Below are positions 42,817 to 53,300 of a stretch of DNA of 64,000 nucleotides, in pieces. This DNA comes from Amycolatopsis sp. 195334CR. GTDB lineage: Bacteria; Actinomycetota; Actinomycetes; Mycobacteriales; Pseudonocardiaceae. The stretch's first letter is position 1; each line of letters starts with the position of its first letter. The position numbers and the translations under genes are program-made. The notes under the pieces were generated by a model, which searched no databases, was not told the origin of the DNA, and was given only the letters and a program-made list of their open reading frames with translations. The DNA lies in NCBI RefSeq assembly GCF_017309385.1, contig NZ_JAFJMJ010000004.1:124001-188000 (forward strand). Reading direction: 5' to 3'.

Positions 42817-44259
42817 ATGCGCGACGAAGGACTGGGTGCCTGGCCGGTGCGGCGGGCGAAGATGTCGCCGGACCGCACCGCGTTCGTCCACGATGGACAG
42901 TCGATCAGCTACGCCGAGTTCGCCGGGCGCACCGCCTCGGTGGCGGCGTACCTGGCCGGGCGCGGGGTGTCGGCGGGGGACCGGGTGGCCTACCTCGGCC
43001 CGAACCACCCGTCCTTCGCCGAGGCCATGTTCGCCACGCACTCGCTCGGCGCCATCTTCGTCCCGCTCAACTTCCGCCTCACCGAGCCGGAACTGGCTTA
43101 CGTGCTGGCCGACTCCGGCGCGAAACTGCTGCTCCACGCGCCGGAGTACGCCGACGTGGCCGCCGGGCTGGACGTCGACACCACGGCTTCCTTCCATGCC
43201 ACGCCGACGGCGATCGACGCCGAGGTGCGGGCCGACGACATCGCGCTGATCCTCTACACCTCCGGCACCACGGGACGCCCCAAGGGCGCGATGCTCAGCC
43301 ACGCCAACCTGATCTGGAACACCTACAACCTGCTCGTCGGCGTGGACGTCGCCGCGGACGAGGTGACGCTGGTGTCGGCGCCGCTGTTCCACGTCGCCGC
43401 GCTCGGGCAGACGCTGCTGCCGACGTTCATCAAGGGCGGCTGCTCGGTGCTGACCGGTTCGTGGGACGTGGATGCCTGCTTCGACCTGATCGAACGGCAG
43501 CGCGTCACGATGATGTTCGGCGTGCCGACGATGTTCGCCGCGCTCGCGGCGTCCCCGCGCTGGGCCTCGGCCGACCTGTCGTCGCTGCGGACGCTGATGT
43601 GCGGGGGCGCTTCGGTGCCGCTCGCGCTGGTCCGGACCTACCAGGAGCGCGGGCTGGTGTTCTGCCAGGGGTACGGGCTCACCGAGACCGCGCCGGGCGC
43701 CACCTTCCTGGAGGCGGGGGAGAGCCTGCGCAAGGCGGGCTCGGCCGGGGTCGAGGTGTTCTTCGGTGAGGCCAAAGTGGACGGTCCACCTGGGGAACCG
43801 GGTGAGGTGCTGCTCCGCGGCCCCAACGTTTCCCCCGGCTACTGGAACAACCCCGAGGCGACGAAGGCCGCGTGGACCGAGGACGGCTGGTTCCGCTCGG
43901 GCGACATCGCCACGGTCGACGCCGACGGGCACTTCCACGTGGTCGACCGGCTGAAGGACATGTTCGTCTCCGGCGGGGAGAACGTGTACCCGGCCGAGGT
44001 GGAAGCGGCGATCTTCGAACACCCGGCGGTGGCCGAGGTCGCTGTGATCGGTGTGCCCGACCCGAAATGGGGCGAGGTGGGCAAAGCGTTCGTGGTGTGC
44101 CACCCCGGGGGTGGACTGGCCGAGCGGGAACTGCGGGAGTTCCTGCTCGGCCGGATCGCGAAGTACAAGATCCCGGTCACCGTCGAAGCGGTGGATGCCT
44201 TGCCGCGCACCGGATCCGGCAAGATCCGCAAAGCCGAACTGCGCCGGTCGGCCGACTGA
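42817..44259 (+). CDS. AMP-forming acyl-CoA ligase
   Basis: 480 residues from ATG 42817, with GGGAGG four bases upstream; an earlier in-frame GTG would overlap the transporter. The AMP-binding loop LYTSGTTGRPKGAML, GYGLTETAPG, the hinge WFRSGDIATVDADGHFHVVDR and the C-terminal catalytic lysine in PRTGSGKIRKAEL are intact. It activates a carboxylate to its CoA thioester in two steps. By context it is a short aryl or alkyl acid from the same operon. Confidence 0.93.
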   Translation: MRDEGLGAWPVRRAKMSPDRTAFVHDGQSISYAEFAGRTASVAAYLAGRGVSAGDRVAYLGPNHPSFAEAMFATHSLGAIFVPLNFRLTEPELAYVLADSGAKLLLHAPEYADVAAGLDVDTTASFHATPTAIDAEVRADDIALILYTSGTTGRPKGAMLSHANLIWNTYNLLVGVDVAADEVTLVSAPLFHVAALGQTLLPTFIKGGCSVLTGSWDVDACFDLIERQRVTMMFGVPTMFAALAASPRWASADLSSLRTLMCGGASVPLALVRTYQERGLVFCQGYGLTETAPGATFLEAGESLRKAGSAGVEVFFGEAKVDGPPGEPGEVLLRGPNVSPGYWNNPEATKAAWTEDGWFRSGDIATVDADGHFHVVDRLKDMFVSGGENVYPAEVEAAIFEHPAVAEVAVIGVPDPKWGEVGKAFVVCHPGGGLAERELREFLLGRIAKYKIPVTVEAVDALPRTGSGKIRKAELRRSAD

Positions 44260-44288
44260 GGCCCGCACCGGTGGTGCCGGTGCGGGCC
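44260..44288. terminator. Hairpin terminator between convergent genes
   Basis: A perfect 12-bp stem (44260-44271 with 44277-44288) and five-base loop directly follow the ligase stop. Confidence 0.8.
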
Positions 44289-44304
44289 CCCGTCCGTTCT
44301 CGGG

Positions 44305-44646
44305 CTATTCGGGGAGGTCGTAGTCGGCGCTCACCGAAGGCCAGCCGGCCGGGCAGAGGGCCACCGCCGGGTTGCCCGGCTGCTTCCATTCGCTGTAGAA
44401 GATCTGCCAGTCAGACCCGCTCGCCGACTTGCAGCGGACGCCCACGCGGAACGCGATGTCGTGGCAGTTGCCCCCAGCCCGGTCGGAGAGCCGCCAGATG
44501 GGGTCGCAGTTCGCCATCGCCTGGACCGAGGATTCGACGCTGGTGGTGGCGGCGCTGCTGGTGGTGGCGGTGGCGGTGCCCGCGCCCAGAGCGGCCAGTG
44601 CGCCGACCGCCGGCAGCATGGCCAGCGCGAACAGGGATTTCTTCAT
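44305..44646 (-). CDS. Small secreted four-cysteine protein
   Basis: 113 residues. Signal peptide MKKSLFALAMLPAVGALAALG ends near ATATA (about 28). The mature part has four cysteines (NCDP, NCHD, RCKS, LCPAG), which could form two disulfides, and aromatic residues (WRLSD, WQIFYSEW). No known family is recognised; small secreted actinobacterial proteins of this shape include inhibitors and toxin-like proteins. A strong AGAAGGAGA ribosome site precedes the ATG. Confidence 0.78.
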   Translation of the reverse strand: MKKSLFALAMLPAVGALAALGAGTATATTSSAATTSVESSVQAMANCDPIWRLSDRAGGNCHDIAFRVGVRCKSASGSDWQIFYSEWKQPGNPAVALCPAGWPSVSADYDLPE

Positions 44647-44725
44647 CTTTCTCCTTCTACCTTGCGGTTGGAGTTCGAAAGTTAAAGATCATCTCTGTCA
44701 GGTGGCTGTCGGCGGCCGGTGAAAA

Positions 44726-44751
44726 GGCGCCCCGCCAGTGAGCGGGGCGCC
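44726..44751 (-). terminator. Rho-independent terminator after the methyltransferase
   Basis: On the minus strand a perfect 10-bp stem GGCGCCCCGC/GCGGGGCGCC with a six-base loop is followed directly by TTTTC, just past the methyltransferase stop. Confidence 0.88.
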
Positions 44752-44754
44752 AGT

Positions 44755-45321
44755 TCAGAGCCCGAGGCCGTAGACCGACAGCGTCCGGCTGCCGCCGAAG
44801 CCGCCGGTCCGGTGCAGCAGGCGCAGGTCCGCCGTGCCCGCCATGATGTCCAGCTCCGCCAGCGGCGGGAACTCGGCGGTCCGGTAGTAGTGCCCGAGCT
44901 GCACCGGCATCGTCGGCGTCTCGATGATCACCACACCGTCGTCGACGATGTGGTCGGCGGCGGTCATCAGCAGTTCGATCTGCGCGCGCAGGGTGTAGAG
45001 CTGCGCCAGCGCCGACGGTTCGACCAGTACCGCGCCGAACACGTCCTCGAGGCACTCGCGCCGCAGGTCGGCGTGCACGAAGTAGACCGACTCGGCACCC
45101 GGCATGCTCGCCGCGTACTCGATCGCCGTGGGGGATTCGTCGACGACGAAGACGTTGAACCCCGCCGCGGCCAGCGCGCGCGCCGGTCCGTCCGGGTTCG
45201 CGCCCAGCTCCAGGATGGTGCGGTCGGGAACCCAGTGCTGGTAGAAGGCGATGGTGTGCCGCGCGTCATCGCCGAGGGGCCTGGGTTCGAGTGTCGTGGT
45301 GCGCAGGTGGTGTAATGACAT
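44755..45321 (-). CDS. SAM-dependent methyltransferase-like protein
   Basis: 188 residues. The class I SAM-binding region is TILELGANPDGPARALAAAGFNVFVVDES (motif I with a slightly unusual ANPDG loop), followed by YFVHADLR and VVIIETPTMP. The target is not predictable. Its start lies 56 bases inside the upstream MHS transporter gene in another frame, so the two are co-transcribed and possibly coupled. A T-tailed hairpin ends the unit. Confidence 0.8.
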   Translation of the reverse strand: MSLHHLRTTTLEPRPLGDDARHTIAFYQHWVPDRTILELGANPDGPARALAAAGFNVFVVDESPTAIEYAASMPGAESVYFVHADLRRECLEDVFGAVLVEPSALAQLYTLRAQIELLMTAADHIVDDGVVIIETPTMPVQLGHYYRTAEFPPLAELDIMAGTADLRLLHRTGGFGGSRTLSVYGLGL

Positions 45322-46669
45322 CGGGCAACCTGTCGTCCGGGGCCGGGGAACCGAGCTCGCCTGTGTTTCCCGTACCTACGGGTGACCCGCCCGTTTCGTT
45401 CACTCCCAGCTGTTCGGTCGGCACCTGGCGCGTCTCGCGCGCGGTCGCCGCGGCACCGGCGGCGAGCAGGCAGACCGCCGCGGTGAAGATCGCCACGCCC
45501 AGCCAGTCGTCCTTGCCGGAGCCGATCGCGGCCACCACGCTCGGCGCGAACCCCGCCACCGCGAAGCCGATCTGGGTGCCGATGGCCATCCCGGAAAGGC
45601 GCACCCGCGCGCTGAACATCTCGCCGTAGAAGGCGGGCCACACGCCGTTGACCCCGCTGTAGACCACGCCGAACAGCAGCAGGCCCAGTGGGAAGATCAG
45701 GGCGAACTGCCCGGCCGAGATCGACCACAGGTACGGGAAGATCAGCACCCCGCAGCCGAGGCAGCCGCCGATGAACACCGGTTTGCGGCCGATCCGGTCG
45801 GCCAGCCCGGCCAGCGCCGGGATCGCCGCCAGCGCCAGCACGTTGGCCAGCACCCCGACCCACAGCATCGGCGTGCGCTCCAGCCCGACCGTGTTCACCG
45901 CGTAGCTCAGCGCGTAGACGGTGAAGATCGTGCTGACCGAGGCGATGGTGGCCGCGACGACCACGCGCAGCACGTCGGCCCAGTGGTCGCGGAACAGCAC
46001 CGCGACCGGCAGCTTGGCCACCTCGGCGCGTTCGAACACCGGCGTCTCGTCGAGCTTGCGCCGGATCACGAAACCGACGATGACCACCAGCGCGCTGGCC
46101 CAGAACGGCACGCGCCAGCCCCACGAGAGCAGCTGGTCCTCCGGCATCGCGGCGATCGGCAGGAACACCGCGGTGGCCAGGATCTGGCCGGCCTGGGTGC
46201 CGCTGAGGGTGAAGCTGGTGTAGTAGGCGCGCCGGTGTTCGGGCGCGTGTTCCAGCGACATCGAGTTCGCGCTGGCCTGCTCCCCGGCGGCGGACAGACC
46301 CTGCAGCAGGCGCAGCACCACCAGCAGGATCGGGGCGAGCACGCCGACGTCGGCGTAGGTCGGCAGGCAGCCGACCGCGAAGGTGGCCACGCCCATCAGC
46401 AGCAGCGTGAAGACCAGGACCTTCTTGCGGCCGAAGCGATCGCCGACGTGACCGAGGATCACCGCGCCGATCGGCCGGGCGAGGTAGCCGACGCCGAAGG
46501 TGGCCAGCGCCAGCAGCGTGCCGGCGGCGGGGGAGGACGCCGGGAAGAAGATCTTGTTGAACACCAGTGCCGCGGCGGTGCCGTAGATGAAGAAGTCGTA
46601 GTACTCGAGCGCGCTGCCGATCCAGGCGGCCAGCGCGGCCTTGCGTGGCATGCCTTGTGCAGGGGTCAC
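45266..46669 (-). CDS. MHS-family transporter, probably shikimate/quinate-type
   Basis: 467 residues from GTG 46669 (AGGAG seven bases upstream). The signature RKAALAAWIGSALEYYDFFIYG, the loop GHVGDRFGRKKVLV, LSAAGEQASANSM and LLSWGWRVPFW are typical of MHS symporters. A hydrophilic tail of about 45 residues follows the last helix and is encoded in the region shared with the methyltransferase. A TetR operator in its leader matches the one at the shikimate dehydrogenase gene, which points to quinate, shikimate or a related acid as cargo. Confidence 0.9.
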   Translation of the reverse strand: MTPAQGMPRKAALAAWIGSALEYYDFFIYGTAAALVFNKIFFPASSPAAGTLLALATFGVGYLARPIGAVILGHVGDRFGRKKVLVFTLLLMGVATFAVGCLPTYADVGVLAPILLVVLRLLQGLSAAGEQASANSMSLEHAPEHRRAYYTSFTLSGTQAGQILATAVFLPIAAMPEDQLLSWGWRVPFWASALVVIVGFVIRRKLDETPVFERAEVAKLPVAVLFRDHWADVLRVVVAATIASVSTIFTVYALSYAVNTVGLERTPMLWVGVLANVLALAAIPALAGLADRIGRKPVFIGGCLGCGVLIFPYLWSISAGQFALIFPLGLLLFGVVYSGVNGVWPAFYGEMFSARVRLSGMAIGTQIGFAVAGFAPSVVAAIGSGKDDWLGVAIFTAAVCLLAAGAAATARETRQVPTEQLGVNETGGSPVGTGNTGELGSPAPDDRLPDVITPPAHHDTRTQAPRR

Positions 46670-46725
46670 TTCGGGCTCCTGAAGTCCGTGCTCCGTTGCT
46701 CAGACACAGCGGGGGCGGGGTAATG

Positions 46726-46741
46726 AACCATCTAGTTAGTT
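46726..46741. promoter_or_regulatory. TetR operator upstream of the MHS transporter
   Basis: AACCATCTAGTTAGTT matches the ideal palindrome AACTAACTAGTTAGTT at 14 of 16 positions. A related site lies at 47532-47547 on the other side of the TetR gene. Confidence 0.82.
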
Positions 46742-46809
46742 AACACAGGCTGGACAACGGCGCCCCCGATGTCAAGGGTGCGCGGGGAGGTCGCCGCCGG
46801 GACGGGCGG

Positions 46810-47451
46810 TCAGGCGGTGAGGTAGTTGATCACCAGGTCGCCGAGCAGGCGCCGCTGGTGCTCCCGGCGCTGCGGGTCCAGCAGGTCCCGGTCGAAGATG
46901 GCGGCGAAGGTGTGCCGGTTCGCCAGGCGGAACACGCAGTACGAGCTGATCACCATGTGGATGTCCAGCGCGTCGGCGTCGGCGCGGAACCGGCCGGCCG
47001 CGCGCCCGCGGGACAGGATGCGCGTGAGCACGTCGAGCGCGGGATTGGCCAGTCCGGACAGCACCTCCGAGCGCGCGATGTGCTCGGCCCGGTGGATGTT
47101 CTCGATGCTGACCAGCCGGATGAAGTCCGGGTGCGCCTCGTGGTGGTCGAAGGTCAGCTCCGCGAGCTGGCGGATGGCGTCCTCCGGCTCGAGGTGCTCG
47201 ACGTCCAGCTGCTGCTCCAGCGCCCGGATCGCCGAATAGGCCTGTTCGAGCACGGCGACGTAGAGCTGTTCCTTGCCGCCGAAGTAGTAGTAGATCATCC
47301 GCTTGGTGGTGCTGGTCCTGGCGGCGATCTCGTCCACCCTGGCCCCGGTGTAGCCCTTGTCGGCGAACTCGCTGGTGGCCACCGCGAGGATGTCGGCGCG
47401 GGTCCGTTCCTTGTCGCGCTGCCGCTCGACGTCGGACGACGGTGCGGCCAC
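46810..47451 (-). CDS. TetR-family regulator of the quinate/shikimate module
   Basis: 213 residues from GTG 47451, chosen because GGAGG lies seven bases upstream; a longer GTG start at 47481 lacks one. The helix-turn-helix is GARVDEIAARTSTTKRMIYYYFGGKEQLY (about 35-63). The gene sits between the transporter and the dehydrogenase/dehydratase genes. Two related 16-bp operators flank it, one per target promoter. Relief by a pathway acid is inferred. Confidence 0.92.
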   Translation of the reverse strand: MAAPSSDVERQRDKERTRADILAVATSEFADKGYTGARVDEIAARTSTTKRMIYYYFGGKEQLYVAVLEQAYSAIRALEQQLDVEHLEPEDAIRQLAELTFDHHEAHPDFIRLVSIENIHRAEHIARSEVLSGLANPALDVLTRILSRGRAAGRFRADADALDIHMVISSYCVFRLANRHTFAAIFDRDLLDPQRREHQRRLLGDLVINYLTA

Positions 47452-47531
47452 CGGGTTGCCTCCGATTCGTGAGCGGACCACCCAACTCTAACCCAGTCCC
47501 CTTTCCGGGTGCCGGACCCCGCGCTACAGTG

Positions 47532-47547
47532 AACTCACCAGTTAGTA
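47532..47547. promoter_or_regulatory. TetR operator in the tetR/aroE intergenic region
   Basis: AACTCACCAGTTAGTA matches AACTAACTAGTTAGTT at 13 of 16 positions and shares AGTTAGT with the site at 46726. TACATT (47546-47551) just downstream may be the -10 of the dehydrogenase gene. Confidence 0.8.
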
Positions 47548-47570
47548 CATTAATCGCCGGAAGGCCTGTG

Positions 47571-48420
47571 GTGACCAGCTATCTCTTCGGACTGATCGGT
47601 TCCGGCATCGGGCCGTCACTGAGCCCGGCCCTGCACGAGCGCGAAGCGGACCAGCTCGGCCTGCGCTACCTCTACCGCCGCCTCGACCTCGACGTGCTGG
47701 ACCGCCCGGCGGGCCAGGTGCTCGAAGCCGCGCGGCTGGCCGGGTTCGACGGGCTCAACGTGACCCACCCCGCCAAGCAGTCGGTGCTCGACCACCTCGA
47801 CGAGCTTTCGCCGGAGGCCGCCGCGCTCGGTGCGGTGAACACCGTGGTCTTCGACGGCGGCCGCGCGATCGGGCACAACACCGACAGCACCGGATTCGCC
47901 GGCAGTCTCAGCCGCGGCCTGCCCGACGCCGCGATGGACACCGTGCTGCTGCTGGGCGCGGGCGGCGCGGGCGCGGCCGTCGCGCACGCGCTGCTCTCAC
48001 TGGGCACCGGCACCCTGCACGTCCACGACGTCGACGAAGCCCGCGCGGCGAAGCTGGTTTCCGCGCTGTGCGGGCGTTTCGGTGCCGATCGGGCGGTCAC
48101 CGGAAGTCTCGACGTGCTGGACGGCGCCGACGGTCTGGTGCACGCGACGCCCACCGGCATGGCGCGGTACCCGGGCAGCCCGGTGCCCGCGTCCGCGCTG
48201 CGGCCGGAACTCTGGGTGGCCGACATCGTCTACCGTCCACTTGAGACTGAGCTGCTGCGCACCGCCGCCGCCCGCGGTTGCCGGGTGCTCGACGGCGGCG
48301 GCATGGTGGTGCTGCAGGCCGCCGACTCGTTCCGGTTGTTCACCGGCATCGAGCCGGACACCGAGCGCATGCTGCGCCACTTCGCCGAACTCGCGGCCAG
48401 TGAGGGAAAGGTGTACGCCC

Positions 48421-48428
<8 letters not shown>
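47571..48428 (+). CDS. aroE: Shikimate/quinate dehydrogenase (AroE family)
   Basis: 285 residues from GTG 47571 (CGGAAGG six bases upstream; GTG 47568 also possible). The substrate site is GPSLSPALHE and NVTHPAKQ, whose lysine is the catalytic base. The NAD(P) loop is LLLGAGGAGAAVAHALL, and a C-terminal GGGMVVLQAADSFRLFTG follows. The next gene, a dehydroshikimate dehydratase, indicates a catabolic role (shikimate or quinate to 3-dehydro forms) rather than aromatic amino-acid synthesis. It overlaps the next gene by eight bases. Confidence 0.93.
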
Positions 48429-50643
<2,215 letters not shown>

Positions 50644-50649
50644 GCGGGG

Positions 50650-51270
50650 GTGACCACTGCCTCCCGGGGGCGGATCGACAAGCGGCAGTCGATCCTGACC
50701 GCCGCGTTCACCGTCTTCGCCCGCCGCGGGTACGCCGAAGCCTGCGTCAAGGAGATCGCCGAGGAGGCGGGCGTCGCCAAGCCGACGGTCTACAACCACC
50801 TCAACGACAAGGAAAACCTCTTCCGCCACGCCATCGAAGCGGCCGCCGACGAGGTGATGGCGGCCAATCTCGAAGTGGTGGAGCGGCTGCGCGAGCCGGG
50901 GGACGACCTGCGCGCGGCGCTGGAGGACGTGGCGCACCGGCTGGTCCAGCTCTGCTGCGGCGAGCGGTCGCGCTCCCTGCGCCGGCTGACCTACGGCCAG
51001 GTGGCGCGGTTCCCCGAGCTGATCGAGCTGGTCCAGACCCGGACCGCGGACAAGGTCGGCGAAGCGCTGGCCGACCGGCTCGCGCGCTTCTCGCTCGCCG
51101 GGCACCTGCGGCCCTGCGATCCGTCGACGGCCTCTGAGCACCTGCTCTCGTTGCTCACCGGGCCGCTGGAAACCCGCTCGCGCCTGGGCACGCGCAAGGT
51201 GCCGGCGCCGGAGATGCGGGCCGTCTCCGACGCGGCCGTCGACACCTTCCTGCGTGCGTACGCGGCCTGA
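50650..51270 (+). CDS. TetR-family transcription regulator
   Basis: 206 residues from GTG 50650. The helix-turn-helix is CVKEIAEEAGVAKPTVYNHL (about 32-51); the C-terminal half resembles the AefR-like TetR_C group. No ribosome site is present and the -10 box is six bases upstream, so the message is probably leaderless. Its stop shares a base with the ATG of the next small membrane protein. The divergent Dabb gene is the likely target. Confidence 0.92.
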   Translation: MTTASRGRIDKRQSILTAAFTVFARRGYAEACVKEIAEEAGVAKPTVYNHLNDKENLFRHAIEAAADEVMAANLEVVERLREPGDDLRAALEDVAHRLVQLCCGERSRSLRRLTYGQVARFPELIELVQTRTADKVGEALADRLARFSLAGHLRPCDPSTASEHLLSLLTGPLETRSRLGTRKVPAPEMRAVSDAAVDTFLRAYAA

Positions 51271-51539
51271 TGACCTCGATGCGGACGCGACCGGTACGGG
51301 ACCGTCCCGGCAAGCGCGCGTGGCTCGGGCCGATCGCGCTGCTGCTGGCCGTGCTGTGCTGGGTGACGCCGGTGGGCGGGGTGGCGGTGGCCGCCGCCGC
51401 GATCGCCTGCGCGAGCGCGTCCATCCTCACCGACCGCCAGTACCGGCTCGACTGGACCGCGGTGGCCGGCGCCTCGATCGCCGCCGGTCAGCTGTTCTTC
51501 ACGGTGTTCCTGATGGCGATGGAGGCGGCGGGTCACTGA
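51270..51539 (+). CDS. Small two-helix membrane protein
   Basis: 89 residues. A basic N terminus (RTRPVRDRPGKRAW) precedes one long hydrophobic hairpin (IALLLAVLCWVTP, then GVAVAAAAIACASA) and a last helix (IAAGQLFFTVFLMAMEA). It resembles DUF4190-like membrane proteins. Function unknown. It is co-translated with TetR, and its end overlaps the convergent ArsR-like gene by 41 bases. Confidence 0.75.
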   Translation: MTSMRTRPVRDRPGKRAWLGPIALLLAVLCWVTPVGGVAVAAAAIACASASILTDRQYRLDWTAVAGASIAAGQLFFTVFLMAMEAAGH

Positions 51540-52062
51540 CCCCACCGAGACGGTGCAGCAGGAAGATCCCGTTGAGCGCGGGCTTTCCGGCGCGCTGGTC
51601 GTCGGTGGCCACGTACTCGTCGAGCACCTCGAGGATGCGGCGGTCCAGTTCGGCGAGGTCCTCGTCGGACAGGTGCAGGACGAACCGCTCGTACAAGCGC
51701 ACCGATTCCGGGCCCGCCTCCCGCAGTTCCTCCTGGAACGCGACCACCGGCGCGGACCGTTCGTCCGCGGTCTCGGCTTCGAGCAGCGGGCCGTCCAGCC
51801 ACCAGGTCTGGGTCGCGCTCCGGTAGGGCTTCTCCAGCGCGCCGCTCGCGCCGGTCCGCACCGGTGCCTGTTCGAGCAGCCCGGCGTCGGTGAGCTGGCG
51901 GACGTGGTGCAGCACGGTGCCGGGGTCGCGGCCGAGCCGGTCGGCGAGCTGCTTGTTGGTCAGCTCGTGTTCCTTGCACAACCGCAGGATGCGCAGGCGC
52001 AGCGGGTGCCCGAGCGCCTTCACCTCGCGGGCGGTGGCCGCCCGCCGTTTGTGGCCGGTCAT
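51499..52062 (-). CDS. ArsR-like winged-helix regulator
   Basis: 187 residues. The helix-turn-helix region is ALGHPLRLRILRLCKEHELTNKQLADRLGRDPGTVLHHVRQL (about 15-58), then an effector region and a proline-rich tail (PPPPSPSGTP). TACTCT lies six bases before the ATG and there is no ribosome site, so it is probably leaderless. It is divergent from an MFS exporter, with an inverted repeat over both promoters, so it probably represses that exporter and itself. Confidence 0.88.
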   Translation of the reverse strand: MTGHKRRAATAREVKALGHPLRLRILRLCKEHELTNKQLADRLGRDPGTVLHHVRQLTDAGLLEQAPVRTGASGALEKPYRSATQTWWLDGPLLEAETADERSAPVVAFQEELREAGPESVRLYERFVLHLSDEDLAELDRRILEVLDEYVATDDQRAGKPALNGIFLLHRLGGVSDPPPPSPSGTP

Positions 52063-52068
52063 GGGAAG

Positions 52069-52109
52069 AGAGTACATCGATGGACTTTTCCCCATCGATG
52101 TGCCACTCT
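52069..52109. promoter_or_regulatory. Divergent regulator/MFS promoters with inverted repeat
   Basis: ACATCGATGG (52074-52083) and CCATCGATGT (52092-52101) are perfect 10-bp arms with an eight-base spacer. Leftward TACTCT (52074-52069) is six bases before the regulator ATG. Rightward TGGACT (52081-52086), a 17-base spacer and CACTCT (52104-52109) end six bases before GTG 52116. Confidence 0.75.
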
Positions 52110-52115
52110 CCATTG

Positions 52116-53300
52116 GTGGCTTCTCTGGGGGGTGCCTACTGGCGCCTGTGGCTTTCCTCCGCCCTGTCCAACCTCGCCGACGGAGTGTTCAAGGTCGCCC
52201 TGCCGCTGGTCGCGGTGGGGCTGACGCGGTCGCCCGCGCTGATCGCCGGGCTCACGCTGGCGGTCAGGCTGCCGTGGTTGCTCTTCGCGTTACCGGCGGG
52301 CGCGCTGGCCGACCGGCTCGACCGCCGTCACGCCATGCTCGGCGCGAACTTCGCGCGGGCCGGGCTGCTCGCCGTACTCGCGCTGGCGGTATCGCTGGAC
52401 GTGGCGTCAATTTGGGTGCTCTACGCCATCGCGTTCGCGGTGGGCGTCACCGAGACGATCTACGACACCTGCGCGCAGTCGCTCGTGCCGCGGCTGGTGG
52501 ACCGGGACCAGCTGTCACGGGCGAACGGGCGCCTGTTCGCCGTCGAACTGACCGCCAACGAGTTCGTCGGGCCGCCGCTGGCCGGGCTGCTGGTGGCCGC
52601 GGGCGCACTGGCCTCCTTCGCCACCCCGGCCGGGTTATGGCTGGCGGCGATCGGCGCGTTGTTCCTGGTGCGCGGGGAGTTCCGGCCGCCGAGGGAGGGG
52701 CCGTCGTCGAGCCTGCGCGCCGACATCGCCGAAGGCCTGCGCTTCCTGTTCCGCCACCGGGTGCTGCGGACGATCTCGGTGATGGTGGGCGTGTTCAACT
52801 TCGCCGACACCGCGGTGTTCGCCGTGCTCGTGCTGCACGCGGTGGGCCCGGGTTCGGCGATGGGGCTGTCCGAGCAGGCGTTCGGCCTGATGCTGACCGG
52901 GGTCGCGGTCGGCGGGCTGCTCGGCTCGCTCGCCGGCGAGTGGGCCGAGCGCGTGCTGGGGCGGGCGTGGACGGTGGGACTCGGGTTCGCCTCGAGCGGG
53001 GTGATGCTCGGGATGCCCGCGGTGAGCACGGATCCGTACGTCGTCGGCGCCGCCTTCGTGCTCGGCGGCGCCGGGCTGATGGTCGCCAACGTGGTGATGG
53101 TGTCGCTGCGCCAGCGGCTCACCCCGGACCACCTGCTCGGCCGGGTCAACAGCGTGCACCGGCTGCTGGCCTGGGGCACCATGCCGCTCGGCGCCGCCGC
53201 GGGCGGCCTGCTCGCCCAGTGGCTCGGGCTGCCCGCGACGTTCCTCCTGATGGCGGCGCTGACCTTGGCGCTGCTGCCGGGGGTGGTCCGCCTCCGCTAG
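52116..53300 (+). CDS. MFS exporter (MFS_3/enterobactin-exporter-like)
   Basis: 394 residues from GTG 52116, which gives the usual N terminus ASLGGAYWRLWLSSALSNLADG; ATG 52098 and 52080 are in frame but lie inside the operator. About 12 membrane helices; the motif FALPAGALADRLDRRHAM follows helix 2. Such proteins export siderophores, macrolides or other drugs; the substrate is unknown. Its stop overlaps that of the convergent ABC gene by four bases. Confidence 0.88.
   Translation: MASLGGAYWRLWLSSALSNLADGVFKVALPLVAVGLTRSPALIAGLTLAVRLPWLLFALPAGALADRLDRRHAMLGANFARAGLLAVLALAVSLDVASIWVLYAIAFAVGVTETIYDTCAQSLVPRLVDRDQLSRANGRLFAVELTANEFVGPPLAGLLVAAGALASFATPAGLWLAAIGALFLVRGEFRPPREGPSSSLRADIAEGLRFLFRHRVLRTISVMVGVFNFADTAVFAVLVLHAVGPGSAMGLSEQAFGLMLTGVAVGGLLGSLAGEWAERVLGRAWTVGLGFASSGVMLGMPAVSTDPYVVGAAFVLGGAGLMVANVVMVSLRQRLTPDHLLGRVNSVHRLLAWGTMPLGAAAGGLLAQWLGLPATFLLMAALTLALLPGVVRLR

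Noticed and set aside
47452..47481. Longer start (GTG 47481) for the TetR gene of the quinate/shikimate module.
   Set aside because: It has no ribosome site, while GTG 47451 has GGAGG at ideal spacing within that stretch.
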